This document shows positions 54,001-63,232 of a DNA stretch of 64,000 nucleotides, one piece after another. How positions within the stretch are numbered: the stretch's first letter is position 1; every line of letters begins with the position of its first letter. This DNA comes from an uncultured Eubacteriales bacterium (lineage in GTDB: Bacteria; Bacillota; Clostridia; Oscillospirales; Acutalibacteraceae). The DNA lies in NCBI GenBank assembly GCA_934489895.1, contig CAKSST010000008.1, forward strand, positions 6,842 through 70,841, written 5' to 3'. The notes under the pieces were generated by a model. The model did no database searches. It was not told the DNA's origin and was given only the letters and a program-made list of their open reading frames with translations. The position numbers and the translations under genes are program-made.

Positions 54001-54817
54001 TATGCCTTTCTTGCCCGATGGTACGCCTCTCGATATCGTTCTTAACCCCCTGGGCGTTCCTTCTCGTATGAACATTGGTCAGGTACTTGAAGTTCACCTT
54101 GGATATGCTGCAAAAGCACTTGGATGGAAGGTTTGCACGCCTGTATTTGACGGAGCGCATGAGCCTGATATTCGCGCTTGTCTTAAAGAGGCAGGTTTGC
54201 GTGAGGACGGCAAAACCATTCTTTACGACGGACGTACCGGTGAGCCTTTTGATAACCCTGTAACTGTTGGTTATATGTATTATCTTAAGTTGCATCATCT
54301 GGTTGACGATAAGATTCATGCTCGTTCAACGGGTCCTTACTCACTTGTGACTCAGCAACCGCTCGGCGGTAAAGCACAGTTCGGCGGTCAGCGTTTCGGT
54401 GAGATGGAAGTTTGGGCTCTTGAAGCTTACGGTGCTGCCTACACACTTCAAGAAATTCTCACTGTTAAATCTGACGATGTTGACGGACGTTCAAAAACTT
54501 ACGAGGCTATTGTTAAAGGTCAGAACATTCCTAAGCCCGGTATTCCTGAGTCATTCAAGGTTCTTATAAAAGAGCTTCAGTCTTTGGCTCTTGATGTTAA
54601 GGTATTGGATGCCGATAATGAGGAAATTGACCTTAAACAAACCTTTGACGATGATGATATAGGACTTTCTGCAAACGCATACGAAGAAAACACGGTTGCC
54701 GACAGTCTTGAAGGTTTCACATTAGAAGATGAAAACGGCGATCCTATTGTTAATGAGTCTGTAAATGATGATAAAATGGCTTATGAAGAAGTTGTCGCCA
54801 GTGAAGAAATCTATTAA
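51089..54817 (+). CDS. rpoB: RNA polymerase beta subunit
   Basis: Catalytic beta subunit of RNA polymerase. Rifampicin-region block SSPLSQFMDQTNPLSELTHK is intact with the usual sensitive residues (Q, D, H, S), followed by RRLSALGPGGLSRDRA. Other conserved parts: GVYFNFDRDD...GKKLF, GYNYEDAVLINERL, KMAGRHGNKGVVS and KAQFGGQRFGEMEVWALEAYGAA. Length 1242 aa; an acidic tail of about 50 residues follows the core. AAGGAGTG lies ten bases before ATG 51089. rpoC follows after 20 bp. No beta-subunit insertion of note. Confidence 0.98.
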   Translation: MLPENMVKLVHLGNNERYSFSKIEEKFDMPNLIEVQKNSYNWFVNEGLKEVFRDMSSITDYTGNLVLDFIDYRFDDTPKYSVLECKARDTTYSTALRVTARLFNKETGEIKESEVFMGDFPLITDSGTFVINGAERVVVSQLIRSPGVYFNFDRDDKTGKKLFTSTVIPNRGAWLEYEMDINDVMYVRIDKTRKLPVTTLIRALGIADNKSMTDLLGESDILTATLDKDITIDVDHALTEVYYKLRPGEPTTVEGAQNHIRQLFFDVRRYDISRVGRHKYNKKLALAVRLNGMTLSRPLADPMTGEIIAEQGEVVTRERAQFLQSKGIGEAYVYVENTDDDNAEPEEIKILTNKMVDINDFVEYDLSDIVNENVSFPVLKTILEDDTIQSEQDFRNAVTEHIDDLIPKTITTDDIFASINYFLGLAHGIGTIDDIDHLGNRRIRSVGELLQNQVRIGFARMERVVRDKMTLQAQDIDSITPQSLINIRPVVAVIKEFFGSSPLSQFMDQTNPLSELTHKRRLSALGPGGLSRDRASFEVRDVHYSHYGRMCPIETPEGPNIGLISYLATYAKIDEYGFIQAPFRRVEKGTGKVLDEVVYMTADEEDEYIIAQANEPLNEDGTFARDRVYVRIRDEFREVDPSKVDFIDVSPKMVVSVATAMIPFLENDDTNRALMGSNMQKQAVPLLRTENPIVGTGMEYKTAVDSGVVVLAKNDGVIASVSADKITVKTDNGDIEEYSLIKFLRSNHGTCINQKPIVSVGQKVKKGDVIADGPATCNGEISLGKNALIGFMTWEGYNYEDAVLINERLIREDVYTSIHIEEYELEARDTKLGPEEITRDIPNVGEDALKDLDEQGIIRVGAEVHSGDILVGKVTPKGETELTAEERLLRAIFGEKAREVRDTSLRVPHGESGTVVDVKVFSRDNSSELSPGVNLVVRCYIAQKRKISVGDKMAGRHGNKGVVSRVLPSEDMPFLPDGTPLDIVLNPLGVPSRMNIGQVLEVHLGYAAKALGWKVCTPVFDGAHEPDIRACLKEAGLREDGKTILYDGRTGEPFDNPVTVGYMYYLKLHHLVDDKIHARSTGPYSLVTQQPLGGKAQFGGQRFGEMEVWALEAYGAAYTLQEILTVKSDDVDGRSKTYEAIVKGQNIPKPGIPESFKVLIKELQSLALDVKVLDADNEEIDLKQTFDDDDIGLSANAYEENTVADSLEGFTLEDENGDPIVNESVNDDKMAYEEVVASEEIY

Positions 54818-54837
54818 TTCAGGAGGTTGGTGCTATT

Positions 54838-57800
54838 ATGAAGAATATAGAGTTTGAATCAATAAGAATCGGCTTGGCATCTCCTGAACAAATCAGAAAT
54901 TGGTCTTACGGAGAAGTTACCAAACCTGAAACAATAAATTACCGTACGCTCAAACCGGAACAGTCTGGTCTGTTTTGCGAGCGTATCTTTGGCCCCATGA
55001 AAGACTGGGAATGCCATTGCGGCAAATATAAGAGAATACGTTATAAAGGCAAAATATGTGAACGCTGCGGCGTTGAGGTTACACGTTCCAAGGTGCGCCG
55101 CGAGCGTATGGGTACAATTGAGCTTGCTGCTCCTGTTTCACATATTTGGTACTTTAAAACAATCCCTTCGCGTATGGGTATTGTTCTTGACCTTTCACCC
55201 AAAGCACTCGAGCAAGTGCTTTATTTCTCACAGTATATTGTAACCAACCCCGGTTCAACACCATTAGAGAAAAAACAGCTTCTTACCGAAGCACAGTACC
55301 GCGATATGCGTGAAAAATATGAGAACGACTTTGAGGCAGGCATGGGTGCCGAAGCTATAAAGAAACTTCTCATGGAAATTGATGTTGAAAAAGAATGCGA
55401 ACAGATGAAAGCTGAAATCAACGATATTGCTTCATCCAAGTTCACACAGAATCAGCGTCGTGTACGTCTTTTAAAGCGTCTTGAAATACTTGAGGCTTTC
55501 AGAATTTCAGGCAATCGTCCCGAGTGGATGATTCTTGACGTTATTCCGGTTATTCCGCCCGATTTGCGTCCTATGGTACAGTTGGACGGTGGCCGTTTTG
55601 CAACATCTGACCTTAACGACTTGTATCGTCGCGTTATTAACCGTAACAATCGTCTTAAGAGATTGTTAGAGCTTAAGGCTCCCGACATTATTGTTCGCAA
55701 CGAAAAGCGTATGCTTCAGGAAGCTGTTGATGCTCTTATTGATAATGGCCGCCGCGGTAAGGCTGTTACAGGCCCCAGCAATCGCCCTTTGAAATCTCTT
55801 TCGGATATGCTTAAGGGAAAACAGGGACGTTTCCGTCAGAACCTGCTTGGTAAACGTGTTGACTATTCCGGTCGTTCTGTTATAGTTGTTGGTCCTGAGC
55901 TTAAAATGTACCAGTGCGGTCTGCCAAAAGAAATGGCATTAGAGCTGTTTAAACCCTTTGTTATGAAGCGTCTTACCGAAACCGGCCTGGTTTCCAACAT
56001 TAAAGCTGCACGCAAAAAGGTTGAGCGTGCCGATGTTGAGGTTTGGGATGCGCTTGAAACAGTTATTAAGGACCATCCTGTTCTTCTTAACCGTGCTCCT
56101 ACACTGCACAGACTGGGTATTCAGGCATTTGAGCCTGTATTAGTTGAAGGCCGTGCTTTGAAACTGCATCCTCTGGTATGTACTGCATATAACGCTGACT
56201 TTGACGGTGACCAGATGGCTGTTCACGTACCCCTTTCAGCAGAGGCTCAGTCAGAAGCACGATTCTTGATGCTTGCTGCAAACAACCTGCTTAAGCCCTC
56301 AGATGGTAAACCTGTTGCTGTTCCTACTCAGGACATGGTTTTGGGTTCATATTATCTTACTATTATTAAGGAAGATGATTTAGGCGCAGGTAAAATTTTC
56401 CGTAATAAAGAGGAAGCATTACTTGCTTATGATGATGGTGCTGTTTCATTGCACGCACCCATTAAGATAAGAATGTTCGGCAAAGATGCTGACGGCAACG
56501 AGTTTTCTCAGTTGGTTGACGCAACTGTCGGTTTCCTTATCTTCAATGAGTCTATTCCTCAGGATATGGGTATAATTGACCGTACTGTTAAGGGTCATGA
56601 ATTAGACTTTGAAATTTCACCTTATGTAATGAAAAAGGATGAAAATGGTCAGTATGTTTATGTTACAGATGCTGACGGCAAACGTAAGGTAAACAAGGTT
56701 GACAAGAAAAAGCTTGGCGCTATCATTGAAGCTTGCATCAAAAAATTTGGTACAAGCCGCGCTGCAATAGTACTTGATAAAATTAAGTCTACTGGCTTTA
56801 AATATTCAACCAAGGGTGCTATTACGGTTGCTGTTACCGATGCTGTTATTCCGCCTAAAAAGGCGGAGCTGTTAAAGGCAGCAGAGGATAAAATTGATGT
56901 TGTTAATGATAACTTCGAAATGGGCTTCCTAACTAATGAGGAACGCAGCAATGAGGTAATTAAAATTTGGAACGAGGCAACTGAAGAGGTTGCTGACGCT
57001 TTGAAAGATAACCTTGATGAGTTTAACCCAATCTTTATGATGGCTGACTCAGGAGCTCGTGGTTCTATGAGCCAGATTCGTCAGCTGGCAGGTATGCGCG
57101 GTCTAATTGCCAACACTGCCGGTAAAGTTATTGAAGTTCCCATTCGTGCTAACTACCGTGAAGGTCTGAATGTTCTTGAATACTTTATTTCTTCACGCGG
57201 TGCTCGTAAAGGTCTTGCTGATACCGCTTTGCGTACAGCTGACTCAGGTTACCTTACACGTCGTCTTGTTGATGTTGCACAGGATGTTATCGTCAGGGAA
57301 GATGAGTGTGATTGTGATGAGGGTCTGACTGTTTCTGCTATCTGCGACAGCACAATTAAGGATAAAAAGAGTTATATTGAAACTCTTAAAGAACGTTTGA
57401 TTGGACGTTATCTGTTACATGATTTCGTTGATGAAAAGACCGGCGAGGTTTTGGTTTCTAACGATAAGATGATGACAGAGGAAGATGCTGACAAGATTCT
57501 TGCAACAGGTGTTGAAAGTGTTACAATCCGTTCAGTTCTTACTTGCCATGCACATCACGGCGTTTGCCGCAAGTGTTACGGCGCTAACCTTGCAACAGGC
57601 TTGCCTATAACAGTTGGCGAAGCGGTTGGCATTATTGCCGCTCAGTCAATCGGTGAGCCCGGTACTCAGCTTACAATGCGTACTTTCCATACCGGCGGTA
57701 TTGCAAGTACAGAGGATATTACACAAGGTTTGCCCCGTGTTGAAGAATTGTTTGAGGCACGTACTCCTAAGCATCGCGGTTATATTGCAAAAATTGACGG

Positions 57801-58518
57801 TGTAGTACGCATTCAGTATCAAGAGGATAAAAAAGGCAAGGGAAATGCAATAATTATTGTTAACCCCGAAACTTTGGAAGAAGAACGTGTTCCGTTCCCG
57901 TACGGCATTCGTCCCTTGGTTAACGACGGTGATAAGGTTAAAGCTGGTGACCTGCTTATCTCAGGTTCCAAGCATCCTCAGGATATTCTTGATGCTAACG
58001 GCATGTTGGCAGTTGAAGAATACATCATTGCTGAAATTCAGAGCGCTTACCGTTCACAGGGTGTTGATATCAATGATAAACACATTGAGGTCATCATCCG
58101 TCAGATGATGCGCAAGGTTCGTATTACCGATGCCGGTGATACAGAGCTTTTAGATAACTCAATGTATGACAGAACCGAGGTTCTTGCTAAGAATAAAGAG
58201 CTTAAGGACAGAATTGCAAACGGTGAAGAAAGTCTCAAATTTGCTGAATTTGAACCTGTATTGCTTGGTATTACCAAAGCTTCGCTTGCAACAGATTCAT
58301 TCCTGTCCGCTGCTTCATTCCAGGAAACCACACGTGTTCTTACAGACGCTGCTATCAAAGGTAAGGTCGACCCGCTGTTCGGCTTAAAGGAAAATGTTAT
58401 TATCGGTAAGCTTGTTCCTGCAGGTACCGGTATGAAAACTCCTGAAATTCAGCCTGATGATATTGCCGATGAAGTTCATACTATGGATGAGGTTTTTTCT
58501 GCAGAAGTTAATGCATAA
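54838..58518 (+). CDS. rpoC: RNA polymerase beta' subunit
   Basis: Largest catalytic subunit. The N-terminal zinc site is C59, C61, C74, C77 (CHCGKYKRIRYKGKICERCG). The active-centre triad is NADFDGDQM at 452-460. The second zinc region (CDCDEG ... CHAHHGVCRKCYG, about 823-910) and the trigger-loop region (GEPGTQLTMRTFHTGG) are intact. Length 1226 aa is normal for a Firmicute. SD AGGAGG precedes the ATG. It is co-transcribed with rpoB. Confidence 0.98.
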   Translation: MKNIEFESIRIGLASPEQIRNWSYGEVTKPETINYRTLKPEQSGLFCERIFGPMKDWECHCGKYKRIRYKGKICERCGVEVTRSKVRRERMGTIELAAPVSHIWYFKTIPSRMGIVLDLSPKALEQVLYFSQYIVTNPGSTPLEKKQLLTEAQYRDMREKYENDFEAGMGAEAIKKLLMEIDVEKECEQMKAEINDIASSKFTQNQRRVRLLKRLEILEAFRISGNRPEWMILDVIPVIPPDLRPMVQLDGGRFATSDLNDLYRRVINRNNRLKRLLELKAPDIIVRNEKRMLQEAVDALIDNGRRGKAVTGPSNRPLKSLSDMLKGKQGRFRQNLLGKRVDYSGRSVIVVGPELKMYQCGLPKEMALELFKPFVMKRLTETGLVSNIKAARKKVERADVEVWDALETVIKDHPVLLNRAPTLHRLGIQAFEPVLVEGRALKLHPLVCTAYNADFDGDQMAVHVPLSAEAQSEARFLMLAANNLLKPSDGKPVAVPTQDMVLGSYYLTIIKEDDLGAGKIFRNKEEALLAYDDGAVSLHAPIKIRMFGKDADGNEFSQLVDATVGFLIFNESIPQDMGIIDRTVKGHELDFEISPYVMKKDENGQYVYVTDADGKRKVNKVDKKKLGAIIEACIKKFGTSRAAIVLDKIKSTGFKYSTKGAITVAVTDAVIPPKKAELLKAAEDKIDVVNDNFEMGFLTNEERSNEVIKIWNEATEEVADALKDNLDEFNPIFMMADSGARGSMSQIRQLAGMRGLIANTAGKVIEVPIRANYREGLNVLEYFISSRGARKGLADTALRTADSGYLTRRLVDVAQDVIVREDECDCDEGLTVSAICDSTIKDKKSYIETLKERLIGRYLLHDFVDEKTGEVLVSNDKMMTEEDADKILATGVESVTIRSVLTCHAHHGVCRKCYGANLATGLPITVGEAVGIIAAQSIGEPGTQLTMRTFHTGGIASTEDITQGLPRVEELFEARTPKHRGYIAKIDGVVRIQYQEDKKGKGNAIIIVNPETLEEERVPFPYGIRPLVNDGDKVKAGDLLISGSKHPQDILDANGMLAVEEYIIAEIQSAYRSQGVDINDKHIEVIIRQMMRKVRITDAGDTELLDNSMYDRTEVLAKNKELKDRIANGEESLKFAEFEPVLLGITKASLATDSFLSAASFQETTRVLTDAAIKGKVDPLFGLKENVIIGKLVPAGTGMKTPEIQPDDIADEVHTMDEVFSAEVNA

Positions 58519-58526
58519 GTAAAATG

Positions 58527-58563
58527 TTATGAGTTTGCATCATTTTTTGGTGCAAACTCATAA
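58527..58563 (+). terminator. Hairpin after rpoC
   Basis: Thirteen-bp stem TTATGAGTTTGCA/TGCAAACTCATAA with a T-rich loop; a short T run (TTTATG) follows, so termination could be partial before the next promoter. Confidence 0.6.
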
Positions 58564-58571
58564 TTTATGTA

Positions 58572-58600
58572 TTGACATTTTGAAGTATAGGTGATATTAT
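58572..58600 (+). promoter_or_regulatory. Strong sigma-A promoter of rpsL-rpsG-fusA
   Basis: Perfect TTGACA (58572-58577), 17 bp, TATTAT (58595-58600); leader about 95 nt. Confidence 0.78.
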
Positions 58601-58700
58601 TAGCTAGTATGCGGAATAATGTTTATTTTTGCTTATTTGTAACTGACAAGGCAATTATGCCTTTCGGCGATATTTATTCTATAAATAAGGAGGTGTAAGC

Positions 58701-59123
58701 ATGCCGACTTTTAACCAGTTGGTTCGCACTGGCCGTGCTACAAAGGAGAAAAAGTCAAAGACTCCTGCGCTTTTACAGGGTTTTAACTCTATCAAACGTA
58801 CAATGTCTGATTATAATTCTCCCCAGAAACGCGGTGTGTGCACGGCGGTTAAGACTGCAACCCCTAAAAAGCCTAACTCAGCCCTTCGTAAGATAGCTAA
58901 GGTTCGTCTTTCAAACGGTATTGAGGTTTCTTCCTACATTCCCGGTATTGGACATAATCTGCAGGAGCATAGCGTGGTTTTGATCAGGGGCGGACGTGTT
59001 AAGGACTTACCTGGTGTACGTTACCATATAGTACGCGGTACCCTTGATACTCAAGGCGTTTCGGACAGAAAACAAGGTCGTTCCAAATATGGTGCAAAAA
59101 GACCTAAGTCCAGCGCGAAATAA
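58701..59123 (+). CDS. rpsL: 30S ribosomal protein S12
   Basis: S12, the decoding-centre protein and target of streptomycin resistance mutations. TPKKPNSALRKIAKVRLSNG and GRVKDLPGVRYHIVRG are intact, with the wild-type Lys at the sensitive positions. Length 140 aa is normal for Firmicutes. SD AAGGAGGT precedes the ATG. The L7Ae-like gene often found between rpoC and rpsL in Bacilli is absent. Confidence 0.97.
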   Translation: MPTFNQLVRTGRATKEKKSKTPALLQGFNSIKRTMSDYNSPQKRGVCTAVKTATPKKPNSALRKIAKVRLSNGIEVSSYIPGIGHNLQEHSVVLIRGGRVKDLPGVRYHIVRGTLDTQGVSDRKQGRSKYGAKRPKSSAK

Positions 59124-59139
59124 TTACTTGACGAAATCT

Positions 59140-59180
59140 CTGCTGCATTTATACAAGCAGTGGCGTTTATATAAATCGCC
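59140..59180 (+). promoter_or_regulatory. Two small hairpins in the rpsL-rpsG gap
   Basis: CTGCT/AGCAG (59140-59144, 59156-59160) and GGCG...CGCC (59162-59165, 59177-59180) with an AT-rich inner palindrome. The 126-nt gap is where S7 binds its own mRNA in E. coli; whether it does here is unknown. Confidence 0.3.
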
Positions 59181-59249
59181 TTTGCTTGGTGCCACGGGAA
59201 TTTGTCACTCGAGTACCTATGATATCATTATGTGAAGGAGGGAAGTAAA

Positions 59250-59720
59250 GTGCCAAGAAGAGGCTTCATCGCAAAACGCGATGTGTTACCAGATGCGCTG
59301 TACAACTCTAAATTAGTTACACGTCTTATTAATAATGTTATGATTGACGGTAAAAAAGGTGTGGCGCAGAAAATTGTTTACGGTGCTTTCGACATCATTA
59401 AGGAAAAAACGGGCAGTGATCCGCTTGAGGTCTTTGAAAAGGCTATGGAAAATGTTATGCCCCAGTTGGAAGTTAAGGCAGCCCGTCGTGGCGGCGCTAC
59501 CTATCAGGTGCCTTATGAAGTTCGTCCTGAGAGAAAACAGACTCTCGGTTTACGCTGGATAACCACCTACAGCCGCGCTCGTAGTGAAAGAACTATGAAA
59601 GAGCGTCTTGCAGGCGAGATTATGGATGCTGTAAACGAGATGGGCGGAGCTTACAAAAAGCGCGAAGATACTCATAAAATGGCAGAGGCAAACAAGGCCT
59701 TCGCTCATTTTAGATGGTAA
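59250..59720 (+). CDS. rpsG: 30S ribosomal protein S7
   Basis: S7 nucleates assembly of the 30S head on 16S rRNA. MPRRGFIAKRDVLPDALYNS and RRGGATYQVPYEVRPERK are typical. The start is GTG 59250 with AAGGAGGG seven bases upstream, giving the standard 156 aa; an in-frame ATG at 59232 is inside the leader and would add six unconserved residues. Confidence 0.97.
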   Translation: MPRRGFIAKRDVLPDALYNSKLVTRLINNVMIDGKKGVAQKIVYGAFDIIKEKTGSDPLEVFEKAMENVMPQLEVKAARRGGATYQVPYEVRPERKQTLGLRWITTYSRARSERTMKERLAGEIMDAVNEMGGAYKKREDTHKMAEANKAFAHFRW

Positions 59721-59765
59721 TTTGTTTTTAAAATTTGCATGAATGTGTATATTTAGGAGGACATT

Positions 59766-61847
59766 ATGTCACGAAAAGTTCCGATTGAACTTACAAGAAA
59801 TATTGGCATAATGGCCCACATTGATGCCGGTAAAACCACAACAACAGAGAGAATTCTCTATTACACCGGTGTTAACTATAAAATCGGTGAAACACATGAC
59901 GGTTCGGCAACAATGGACTGGATGGAGCAGGAGCAGGAGAGAGGTATTACAATTACTTCCGCTGCTACTACTTGTTTCTGGCAGGGTCATCGTATCAATA
60001 TTATCGACACCCCCGGACACGTTGACTTTACAGTTGAGGTTGAGCGTTCACTCCGCGTGCTTGACGGTTCTGTAACCGTTTTATGCGCAAAAGGCGGTGT
60101 TGAACCCCAGTCGGAAACAGTTTGGAGACAGGCTGATAAGTATCATGTTCCCAGAATGGTTTATGTTAATAAGATGGACATTATGGGTGCTGATTTCTAT
60201 CGTGTACTGGGTATGATGCACGATCGTCTGAAATGTAACGCTGTTCCGATTCAACTGCCTATCGGCGCTGAGGACACCTTCAAGGGAATTATAGACCTTC
60301 TTGAAATGAAAGCTTATATTTATAACGATAATATGGGCGTTAACATTTCTGTTGAAGATATTCCTGAAGATATGAAGGAAATTTCAGAAAAGTATCACAA
60401 TGAGCTCTTAGAGCATGTTGCTGAGCAAGACGAGGCTTTGTTTGAGAAGTACTTGGGCGGTGAGGAACTCACCATTGATGAGATTAAGGCTTGTATCCGC
60501 AAATCTACCATTGCTAACACAATGGTTCCTGTTGTTTGCGGTACATCATATCGTAATAAAGGCGTTCAGAAATTGCTTGACGCTGTTATTGATTATATGC
60601 CTTCTCCCGTTGATATCCCTGCTATTAAGGGTGTTGACCCCGAAACAGGTGAAGAGACCGAGCGTCCCGCTTCTGACAAAGAACCTTTCTCTGCTTTGGC
60701 ATTTAAGATTGCTACCGACCCCTACGTTGGACGTATTTCATTCTTCCGCGTATATTCCGGTAGTGTAAACGCCGGTACAAGCGTTTACAATGCAACAAAA
60801 GATTGCAACGAGCGTATGGGAAGAATTCTTCAGATGCATGCTAACCACCGTCAGGATATTGAAACCTGCTATTGCGGTGATATAGCAGCTGCTGTTGGTC
60901 TTAAGAACACTACAACAGGCGACACGCTTTGTGATGAAAATCATCCTGTTATTCTTGAGTCTATGGTATTCCCCGAGCCTGTTATCAGAGTTGCTATTGA
61001 GCCTAAAACACGTGCAGGTCAGGAGAAAATGAGCTTGGCTATTGCAAAGCTTGCTGAAGAAGATCCTACCTTCAAGTGCTATACAGACGAAGAAACCGGC
61101 CAGACTATTATTGCCGGTATGGGTGAGCTTCACCTTGAAATTATCGTTGACCGTATGCTCCGCGAATTTAAGGTTGAAGCAAATGTAGGTAAACCTCAGG
61201 TTGCTTACAAAGAGTCCATTACCAAACCTGCTGAGATGGATTACAAATATGCACGTCAGTCAGGTGGTCACGGTCAGTACGGTCACGTTAAGATCAGAAT
61301 TGAGCCTAACGAGTCCGGTAAAGGCTATGAATTTGTCAATGCGATTGTTGGCGGTGTTATTCCCAAAGAGTATATTCCTGCTGTTGATGCCGGTATTAGA
61401 GGCTCAATGCAGAGCGGTGTACTTGCAGGTTATAACGTTGTTGACGTTAAGGTAACTCTTTACGACGGTTCATTCCACGAGGTTGACTCTTCTGAAATGG
61501 CGTTTAAGATTGCCGGTTCAATTGCATTTAAGGAAGCTTGCAAAAAGGCAGCTCCCGTCCTTCAAGAGCCTATCATGAAGGTCGTAGTTACTGTTCCTGA
61601 AGAGTACATGGGCGATGTTATTGGTGATATCAATGCACGCCGCGGACAGATTCAGGGTATGGAAAATATTTCAGGCGCTCAGCAGATTAACGCAGCTGTT
61701 CCGCTTTCTGAAATGTTTGGTTACGCAACAGACCTCCGTTCCAAGACACAGGGACGTGGCCAGTACGTAATGGAACCCAGTCACTACAGCGATGTTCCTA
61801 AGAATATTGCAGAACAGATTATTTCTTCAAGGGCTCCGAAGGAATAA
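59766..61847 (+). CDS. fusA: Elongation factor G
   Basis: Translocation GTPase. AHIDAGKTT (17-25) with the switch region DWMEQEQERGITITSAATT, DTPGHVDF and NKMD are complete; domains II-V follow with the translocation-loop region HGQYGHVKIRIEP. Length 693 aa is normal. SD AGGAGG precedes the ATG. Third gene of the str operon. Confidence 0.98.
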   Translation: MSRKVPIELTRNIGIMAHIDAGKTTTTERILYYTGVNYKIGETHDGSATMDWMEQEQERGITITSAATTCFWQGHRINIIDTPGHVDFTVEVERSLRVLDGSVTVLCAKGGVEPQSETVWRQADKYHVPRMVYVNKMDIMGADFYRVLGMMHDRLKCNAVPIQLPIGAEDTFKGIIDLLEMKAYIYNDNMGVNISVEDIPEDMKEISEKYHNELLEHVAEQDEALFEKYLGGEELTIDEIKACIRKSTIANTMVPVVCGTSYRNKGVQKLLDAVIDYMPSPVDIPAIKGVDPETGEETERPASDKEPFSALAFKIATDPYVGRISFFRVYSGSVNAGTSVYNATKDCNERMGRILQMHANHRQDIETCYCGDIAAAVGLKNTTTGDTLCDENHPVILESMVFPEPVIRVAIEPKTRAGQEKMSLAIAKLAEEDPTFKCYTDEETGQTIIAGMGELHLEIIVDRMLREFKVEANVGKPQVAYKESITKPAEMDYKYARQSGGHGQYGHVKIRIEPNESGKGYEFVNAIVGGVIPKEYIPAVDAGIRGSMQSGVLAGYNVVDVKVTLYDGSFHEVDSSEMAFKIAGSIAFKEACKKAAPVLQEPIMKVVVTVPEEYMGDVIGDINARRGQIQGMENISGAQQINAAVPLSEMFGYATDLRSKTQGRGQYVMEPSHYSDVPKNIAEQIISSRAPKE

Positions 61848-61864
61848 TAATTTTCAAAAAAGTC

Positions 61865-61893
61865 TTGCTTTATTTGCGGCTTTTTGTTAAACT
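61865..61893 (+). promoter_or_regulatory. Possible promoter of tuf
   Basis: TTGCTT (61865-61870), 17 bp, TAAACT (61888-61893) in the 93-bp fusA-tuf gap; a weak match. Confidence 0.3.
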
Positions 61894-61940
61894 AAAATAT
61901 GTAGTAAAAATACTTTTTTCTATTAGAGGAGGAAAATTTA

Positions 61941-63143
61941 ATGGCTAAAGAAAGATTTGAACGTACTAAACCCCATGTTAACATTGGTACCATTGGCCAC
62001 GTTGACCATGGTAAGACAACTCTTACCGCTGCTATCACAAAGGTTCTTTCAATGAAAGGTCAGGCAGCATTTACTGACTATGCAAACATTGATAAGGCTC
62101 CTGAAGAGAAGGAGCGCGGTATTACAATCAATACTTCACACGTTGAGTATGAGACCGATGCACGTCACTATGCACACGTTGACTGCCCCGGACACGCTGA
62201 CTATGTTAAGAACATGATCACCGGTGCTGCTCAGATGGACGGCGCTATCCTTGTTATCGCTGCTTCTGACGGCCCTATGGCTCAGACAAAAGAGCATTTG
62301 CTCCTTGCTCGCCAGGTTGGTGTTCCTTATATCGTTGTATTCCTTAACAAGTGCGACCAGGTTGACGATCCCGAGCTTCTCGAGCTCGTTGAGATGGACG
62401 TTCGTGAGACTCTTGACAAGTATGAGTTCCCCGGCGATGACACTCCTATCATCAAGGGTTCTGCTCTTGCAGTTCTTGAGAGCTCTTCTAACGATATCAA
62501 CGCTCCAGAGTATGCTCCTATTATTGAGCTTATGAATGCTGTTGACAGCTACATTCCTACTCCTGACCGTAAAGCAGATTTGCCCTTCCTTATGCCTGTT
62601 GAAGACGTTTTCACTATTACAGGTCGTGGTACTGTTGCTACCGGTAGAGTTGAGCGTGGTACTCTTAGCACTTCTGACGAAGTTGAAATTGTTGGTCTTG
62701 CTGAAGAAAGCAGAAAGACTGTTGTTACCGGTATTGAAATGTTCCGTAAGATTCTTGACAGCGCTGAAGCTGGTGATAACATTGGCGCACTGCTGCGTGG
62801 TATCCAGCGTACAGAAATTGAGCGTGGTCAGGTTCTCTGCAAACCCGGTTCAATTCATCCCCATACCAAGTTCCACGGTCAGGTTTATGTTCTTAAGAGC
62901 GAAGAAGGAGGCCGTCATACTCCTTTCTTCAACAACTATCGTCCCCAGTTCTACCTCAGAACAACTGACGTTACAGGTGTTATCACTCTTCCCGAAGGCA
63001 CAGAGATGTGCATGCCCGGCGATAACGTAGAGATGGACGTTGAGCTCATCATGCCTATCGCTATTGAAGAGGGGCTCCGTTTCGCTATCCGTGAAGGTGG
63101 CCGTACAGTTGGTTCAGGTGTTGTTACAAAGATTAACGAATAA
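61941..63143 (+). CDS. tuf: Elongation factor Tu
   Basis: GTPase that brings aminoacyl-tRNA to the ribosome. GHVDHGKTT at 19-27, DCPGHADY, NKCDQVDD and the C-terminal domains are complete at 400 aa. Codon use is the most biased in the window. SD AGAGGAGG precedes the ATG. The str order rpsL-rpsG-fusA-tuf is complete. A strong terminator follows, then the IS200-like element in place of the S10 ribosomal operon that often follows. Confidence 0.98.
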   Translation: MAKERFERTKPHVNIGTIGHVDHGKTTLTAAITKVLSMKGQAAFTDYANIDKAPEEKERGITINTSHVEYETDARHYAHVDCPGHADYVKNMITGAAQMDGAILVIAASDGPMAQTKEHLLLARQVGVPYIVVFLNKCDQVDDPELLELVEMDVRETLDKYEFPGDDTPIIKGSALAVLESSSNDINAPEYAPIIELMNAVDSYIPTPDRKADLPFLMPVEDVFTITGRGTVATGRVERGTLSTSDEVEIVGLAEESRKTVVTGIEMFRKILDSAEAGDNIGALLRGIQRTEIERGQVLCKPGSIHPHTKFHGQVYVLKSEEGGRHTPFFNNYRPQFYLRTTDVTGVITLPEGTEMCMPGDNVEMDVELIMPIAIEEGLRFAIREGGRTVGSGVVTKINE

Positions 63144-63190
63144 AACGAATAATTTTTAGATTTTAAAAGTTATTTAACCTGATAATTTTT

Positions 63191-63222
63191 GGGCGTCTTG
63201 CTTTTGCTAAGACGCCCTTTTT
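63191..63222 (+). terminator. Terminator after tuf
   Basis: Nine-bp GC-rich stem GGGCGTCTT/AAGACGCCC followed by five T; ends the str operon. Confidence 0.92.
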
Positions 63223-63232
63223 GTATCAAGAA

